DNA from: Xestospongia muta
Lineage: Eukaryota; Porifera; Demospongiae; Haplosclerida; Petrosiidae
Length of the DNA: 64,000 nt
Direction: 5' to 3'
NCBI GenBank assembly: GCA_963693285.1
Contig: OY848927.1
Coordinates: forward strand, 1,924,501 to 1,988,500
Shown here: positions 60,661 to 64,000 of the stretch, one piece after another
How the letters are laid out: each line of letters opens with the position of its first letter
How positions within the stretch are numbered: position 1 is the first letter of the stretch
The notes under the pieces: generated by a model
Databases searched by the model: none
Told to the model about the DNA's origin: nothing
What the model saw: the letters and a program-made list of their open reading frames with translations, nothing else
Position numbers and translations under genes: made by a program

Positions 60661-61207
60661 TTTTGAGAGTTTAAAAAGATTAGAAATTAAGTGTGAAAAC
60701 TGGTTAAATAAGCTGATCTAAAGAGTTTAGTAAGTTTATCTGTCTTAATTATACTAATAAAGTAGTCTAAATAGGTTAAAACTCTAAAATAAAGACTTTA
60801 GAAGTTTTTGAGAGTTTAAAAATATAAGAAATTAACTGTGATAACTGGTTAAATAAGCTGATCTAAAGAGTTTAGTAAGTTTATCTGTCTTAATTATACT
60901 AATAAAGTAGTCTAAATAGGTTAAAACTCTAAAATAAAGAGTTTAGAAGTTTTTGAGAGTTTAAAAAGATTAGAAAATCCTGTGAAAACTGGTTAAATAA
61001 GCTGATCTAAAGATTCTAGTAAGTTTATCTGTCTTAAATATGCTAATAAAGTAGTCTAAATAGGTTAAAACTCTAAAATAAAGAGTTTAGAGCTTTTTAA
61101 AGTTTAAAAAGATTAGAAATTAACTGTGAAAACTGGTTAAATAAGCTGATCTAAAGAGTTTAGTAAGTTTATCTGTCTTAAATATACTAATAAAGTAGTC
61201 TAAATAG

Positions 61208-63570
61208 GTTAAAACTAAAAAATTAAATGTTTATAAGTTTTTGAAAGTTTAAAAAGTTTAGAACTTAACACAGAAAACTGCTTAAATAAGCTGATCTAAA
61301 GAGTTTAGTAAGTTTATCTGTCTTAAATATACTAATAAAGTAGTCTAAATAGGTTAAAACTCTAAAAAAGTGTTTAGAGCTTTTTGAAAGTTAAAAAGAT
61401 TTGAAATTAACTGTGAAAACTGGTAAATAAGCTGATCTATAGAGTTTAGTAAGTTTATCTGTCTTAAATATACTAATAAAGTAGTCTAAATAGGTTAAAA
61501 CTCGAAAATAAAGAGTGTAGAGCTTTTTGAAAGTTTAAAAAGATTAGAAATTATCTGTGAAAAGTGGTTAAATAAGCTGATCTAAAGAGTTTAGTAAGTT
61601 TATCTGTCTTAAATATACTAATAAAGTAGTCTAAATAGGTTAAAACTAAAAAATTAAATGTTTATAGCTTTTTGAAAGTTAAAAAGATTAGAAATTAACT
61701 GTGAAAACTGGTTAAATAAGCTGATCTATAGAGTTTTGTAAGTTTATCTGTCTTAGATATACTAATAAAGTAGTCGAAATAGGTTAAAACTCTAAAATAA
61801 AGAGTTTAGAGCTTTTTGAAAGTTTAAAAAGATTAGAAATTAACTGTGAAAACTGGTTAAATAAACTGATCTAAAGAGTTTAGTAAGTTTATATCTCTTA
61901 ACTATACTAATAAAGTAGTCTAAATAGGTTAAAACTAAAAAATTTAATGTTTATAGCTTTTTGAAAGTTTAAAAAGATTAGATATTAACTGTGAAAACTG
62001 TTTAAATAAAATGATCTAAAGAGTTTAGTAAGTTTATATCTCTTAACTATACTAATAAAGTAGTCTAAATAGGTTAAAACTCTAAAATAAAGAGTTTATA
62101 CCGTTTTGAAAGTTAAAATAGATTTGAAATTAACTTTGAAAACTGGTTAAGTAAGCTGATCTAAAGAGTTTAGTAAGTTTATCTGTCTTAAATATACTAA
62201 TAAAGCAGTTAAATAGCATAAAACTCTAAAATAAAGTGTTTAGAGCCTTTTGAAAGTTTAAAAAGATTAGAAATTAACTGTGAAAACTGGTTAAATAAGC
62301 TGATCTAAAGAGTTTAGTAAGTTCATCTGTCTTAAATATACTAAAAAAGTAGTCTAAATAGGTTAAAACTCTAAAATTAAGAGTTTAGAGTTTTTTGAAA
62401 GTTAAAAATGATTAGAAATTAACTGTGAAATCTGGTTAAATAAGCTGATCTAAAGAGTTTAGTAAGTTTATCTGTCTTAAATATACTAATAAAGTAGTCT
62501 AAGTAGGTTAAAACTCTAAAATAAAGAGTTTAGAGCTTTTGAAAGTTTAAAAAGATTACAAATTAACTGTGAAAACTGGTTAAATAAGCTGATCTAAAGA
62601 GTTTAGTAAGTTTATCTGTGTTAAATATACTAATAAAGCAGTTAAATAGCTTAAAACTCTCAAATAAAGTGTTTAGAGCTTTTTGAAAGTTTAAAAAAAT
62701 TAGAAATTAACTGTGAAAACTGTTTAAATAAGCTGATCTAAAGAGTTTAGTAAGTTTATCTGTCTTAAATATACTAATAAAGTACTCTAAAAAGGTTAAA
62801 AGTCTAAAATTAAGAGTTTAGAGTTTTATGAAAGTTAAAAAAGATTAGAAATTAACTGTGAAAACTGGTTAAATAAACTGATCTAAAGAGTTTAGTAAGT
62901 TTATCTGTCTTAAATATACTAATAAAGTAGTCTAAATAGGTTAAAACTCTAAAATCAGGAGTTTATAGCTTTTTGAAAGTTAAAAAGTTTAGAAATTAAT
63001 TGTGAAAACTGGTTAAATAAGCTGATCTAAAGAGTTTAGTAAGTTTATCTGTCTTAAATATACTAATAAAGTAGTCTAAATAGGTTAAAACTCTAAAATA
63101 GAGTTTCGAGATTTTTGAAAGTAAAAAAAATTAGTATATAACAGTGAAAACTGGTTAAATAAGCTGATCTAAAGAGTTTAGTAAGTTTATCTATCTTAAA
63201 TATACTAATAAAGTAGTCGAAATAGGTTAAAACTCTGAAATAAAGTGTTTAGAGCTTTTTGAAAGTTAAAAAACATTAGAACTTAACTGTAAAACCTGGT
63301 TAAATAAGCTAATCTAAAGAGTTTAGTAAGTTTATCTGTCTTAAATATACTAATAAAGTAGTCTAAATAGGTTAAAACTCTAAAATAAAGAGTTTCGAAC
63401 TTTTTGAAAGTTAAAAAAGTTTAAAAATTAACTGTGAAAACTGCTTAAATAAGCTGATCTAAAGAGTTTAGTAAGTTTATCTGTCTTAAATATACTAATA
63501 AAGTAGTTTAAATAGGTTAAAACTCTGAAATAAAGTGTTTAGTGCTTTTTGAAAGTTTAAAAAGATTAGA
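61208..63570. repeat. Diverged-zone block, copy R3
   Basis: This block combines the upstream part of R1 (three 'actaaaaaatt' units at 61,214, 61,645 and 61,934; 'gtttatacc'; 'agcagttaaatagcat') with the complete downstream part of R2 ('gtttcgagatttttg' unit, 'gtcgaaatagg', 'gtttcgaac', 'tttagtgc'). It is the fullest copy and the best guide to the ancestral order. The match to R2 ends near 63,569, where 'actgcataaat' appears. Confidence 0.8.
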
Positions 63571-63670
63571 AATTAACTGTGAAAACTGCATAAATAAGCT
63601 GATCTAAAGAGTTTAGTAAGTTTATCTGTCTTAATTATACTAATAAAGTAGTCTAAAAAGGTTAAAACTC

Positions 63671-64000
63671 TAAAATAAAGAGTTTAGAAGTTTTTGAGAG
63701 TTTAAAAAGATTAGAAATTAAGTGTGAAAACTGGTTAAATAAGCTGATCTAAAGAGTTTAGTAAGTTTATCTGTCTTAATTATACTAATAAAGTAGTCTA
63801 AATAGGTTAAAACTCTAAAATAAAGACTTTAGAAGTTTTTGAGAGTTTAAAAATATAAGAAATTAACTGTGATAACTGGTTAAATAAGCTGATCTAAAGA
63901 GTTTAGTAAGTTTATCTGTCTTAATTATACTAATAAAGTAGTCTAAATAGGTTAAAACTCTAAAATAAAGAGTTTAGAAGTTTTTGAGAGTTTAAAAAGA
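63671..64000. repeat. Start of a further duplicated block, cut by the window end
   Basis: The last 330 bp match 60,640-60,969 at an offset of 3,031 bp: 'gaagtttttgagag' with 'attaagtgtg', then 'agactttagaag' with 'aaatataagaaatt' and 'gtgataac', then another 'gaagtttttgagag'. The match is still running at base 64,000, so the duplication continues beyond the window. Confidence 0.8.

Larger units (their letters stand above)
1..64000. repeat. Satellite DNA array, 145 bp monomer, about 440 copies
   Basis: Direct reading shows the same AT-rich unit head-to-tail from the first base to the last, with starts at 1, 146, 291, 436, 581, 726 and so on. Most units are 144-146 bp; shorter ones carry small deletions. 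All are in one orientation, with no inversion, transposon or unique spacer. Consensus composition is A 63, T 48, G 23, C 11. Landmarks of each unit are 'gttaaaactctaaaataaag' at 1-20, 'gattagaaattaactgtg' at about 49-66, 'ctggttaaataagctgatct' at 71-90 and 'ctaataaagtagtctaaata' from 125. There is no coding potential: TAA and TAG (and TTA/CTA for the reverse strand) occur many times per unit. Long satellites of this kind are typical of eukaryotic centromeric or pericentromeric heterochromatin; that assignment is inference. The family is not recognised. Confidence 0.98.
50527..64000. repeat. Diverged zone with local subfamilies
   Basis: Monomers here stay in register but carry more changes and small deletions than elsewhere, for example 'gaaaatcctgtg' near 53,320 and 60,973, 'agcagttaaatagc' near 53,831 and 54,265, and 'aactctaaaaaagtg' near 56,163. 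A subfamily with 'actaaaaaatt' occurs at 53,561, 55,583, 56,018, 56,594, 56,883, 58,183, 61,214, 61,645 and 61,934, and I saw it nowhere before 53 kb. Other local markers are 'aattaagagtttagag', 'aatcaggagttta' and 'gtttcgagatttttg'. Most changes lie in the left half of the unit. Higher divergence is the usual state of array margins (inference), but no edge is reached. Confidence 0.8.

Noticed and set aside
1..64000. Open reading frames on either strand
   Set aside because: Each unit contains many TAA/TAG, and TTA/CTA for the reverse strand. The 145 bp period shifts frame at every unit. No frame stays open long enough to suggest a gene.
1..64000. CRISPR array
   Set aside because: The repeated unit is contiguous and its whole length is repeated; there are no unique spacers between short repeats.
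1..64000. Telomeric or telomere-associated repeat
   Set aside because: 'tttagag' and 'tttagta' recall plant telomere words, but no TTTAGGG, TTAGGG or TTAGG tandem run is present and the period is 145 bp.
1..64000. Naming the species from similarity to known AT-rich ~140-150 bp satellites of insects or plants
   Set aside because: Unit length and composition are shared by unrelated satellites, and I do not recognise the sequence. A database search with the 1306-1450 unit would be needed.
1..64000. tRNA, rRNA or small structured RNA
   Set aside because: No conserved tRNA box A/B pairs or rRNA words were seen. The only stems are the short satellite dyads already listed.

Overview
The whole 64 kb window is one uninterrupted tandem satellite array. 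The unit is 145 bp (consecutive starts at 1, 146, 291, 436, 581 and so on), about 440 monomers in all, every one in the same orientation. Both ends of the window lie inside the array. I found no gene, RNA gene, transposon, CRISPR array or non-satellite spacer. Stop codons fill all six frames, and 145 is not a multiple of 3, so frames rotate from unit to unit. The consensus, matched exactly by the monomer at 1306-1450, has 34 G+C of 145 (23%).

A homogeneous array this long, with a near-nucleosomal unit and layered higher-order duplications, is typical of eukaryotic centromeric or pericentromeric heterochromatin. I do not recognise the family and cannot name the organism from sequence alone.

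Layout: 1-3.9 kb, near-consensus monomers with 2-mer repeats. 3.9-15.7 kb, monomers marked by 'aataggctg', 'ttaactctg' and 'agaagttaac', holding a duplicated 13-monomer block and a 6-monomer higher-order repeat. 15.7-32 kb, monomers marked by 'ctcgaaaa' and 'tatcttaagtata', with a 5-6 kb segment present twice. 32-45 kb, the 3.9-15.7 kb markers return, with a 17-monomer tandem duplication carrying nested 5-mer and 3-mer duplications. 45.0-50.5 kb, two apparently identical 2,749 bp copies of a 19-monomer unit. 50.5-64 kb, the most diverged part, with local subfamilies and a block present in three copies.

The interesting content is architectural. The monomer looks like an ancient ~72+73 bp dimer. 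Its right half is far more constant than its left half. Short dyads recur in every unit. All 11 consensus cytosines are followed by T. Duplications step in whole monomers, and several breakpoints can be placed in shared tracts. One monomer, at 57,889-58,031, reads as a recombinant of two neighbours preserved elsewhere. No protein- or RNA-coding biological system is visible.
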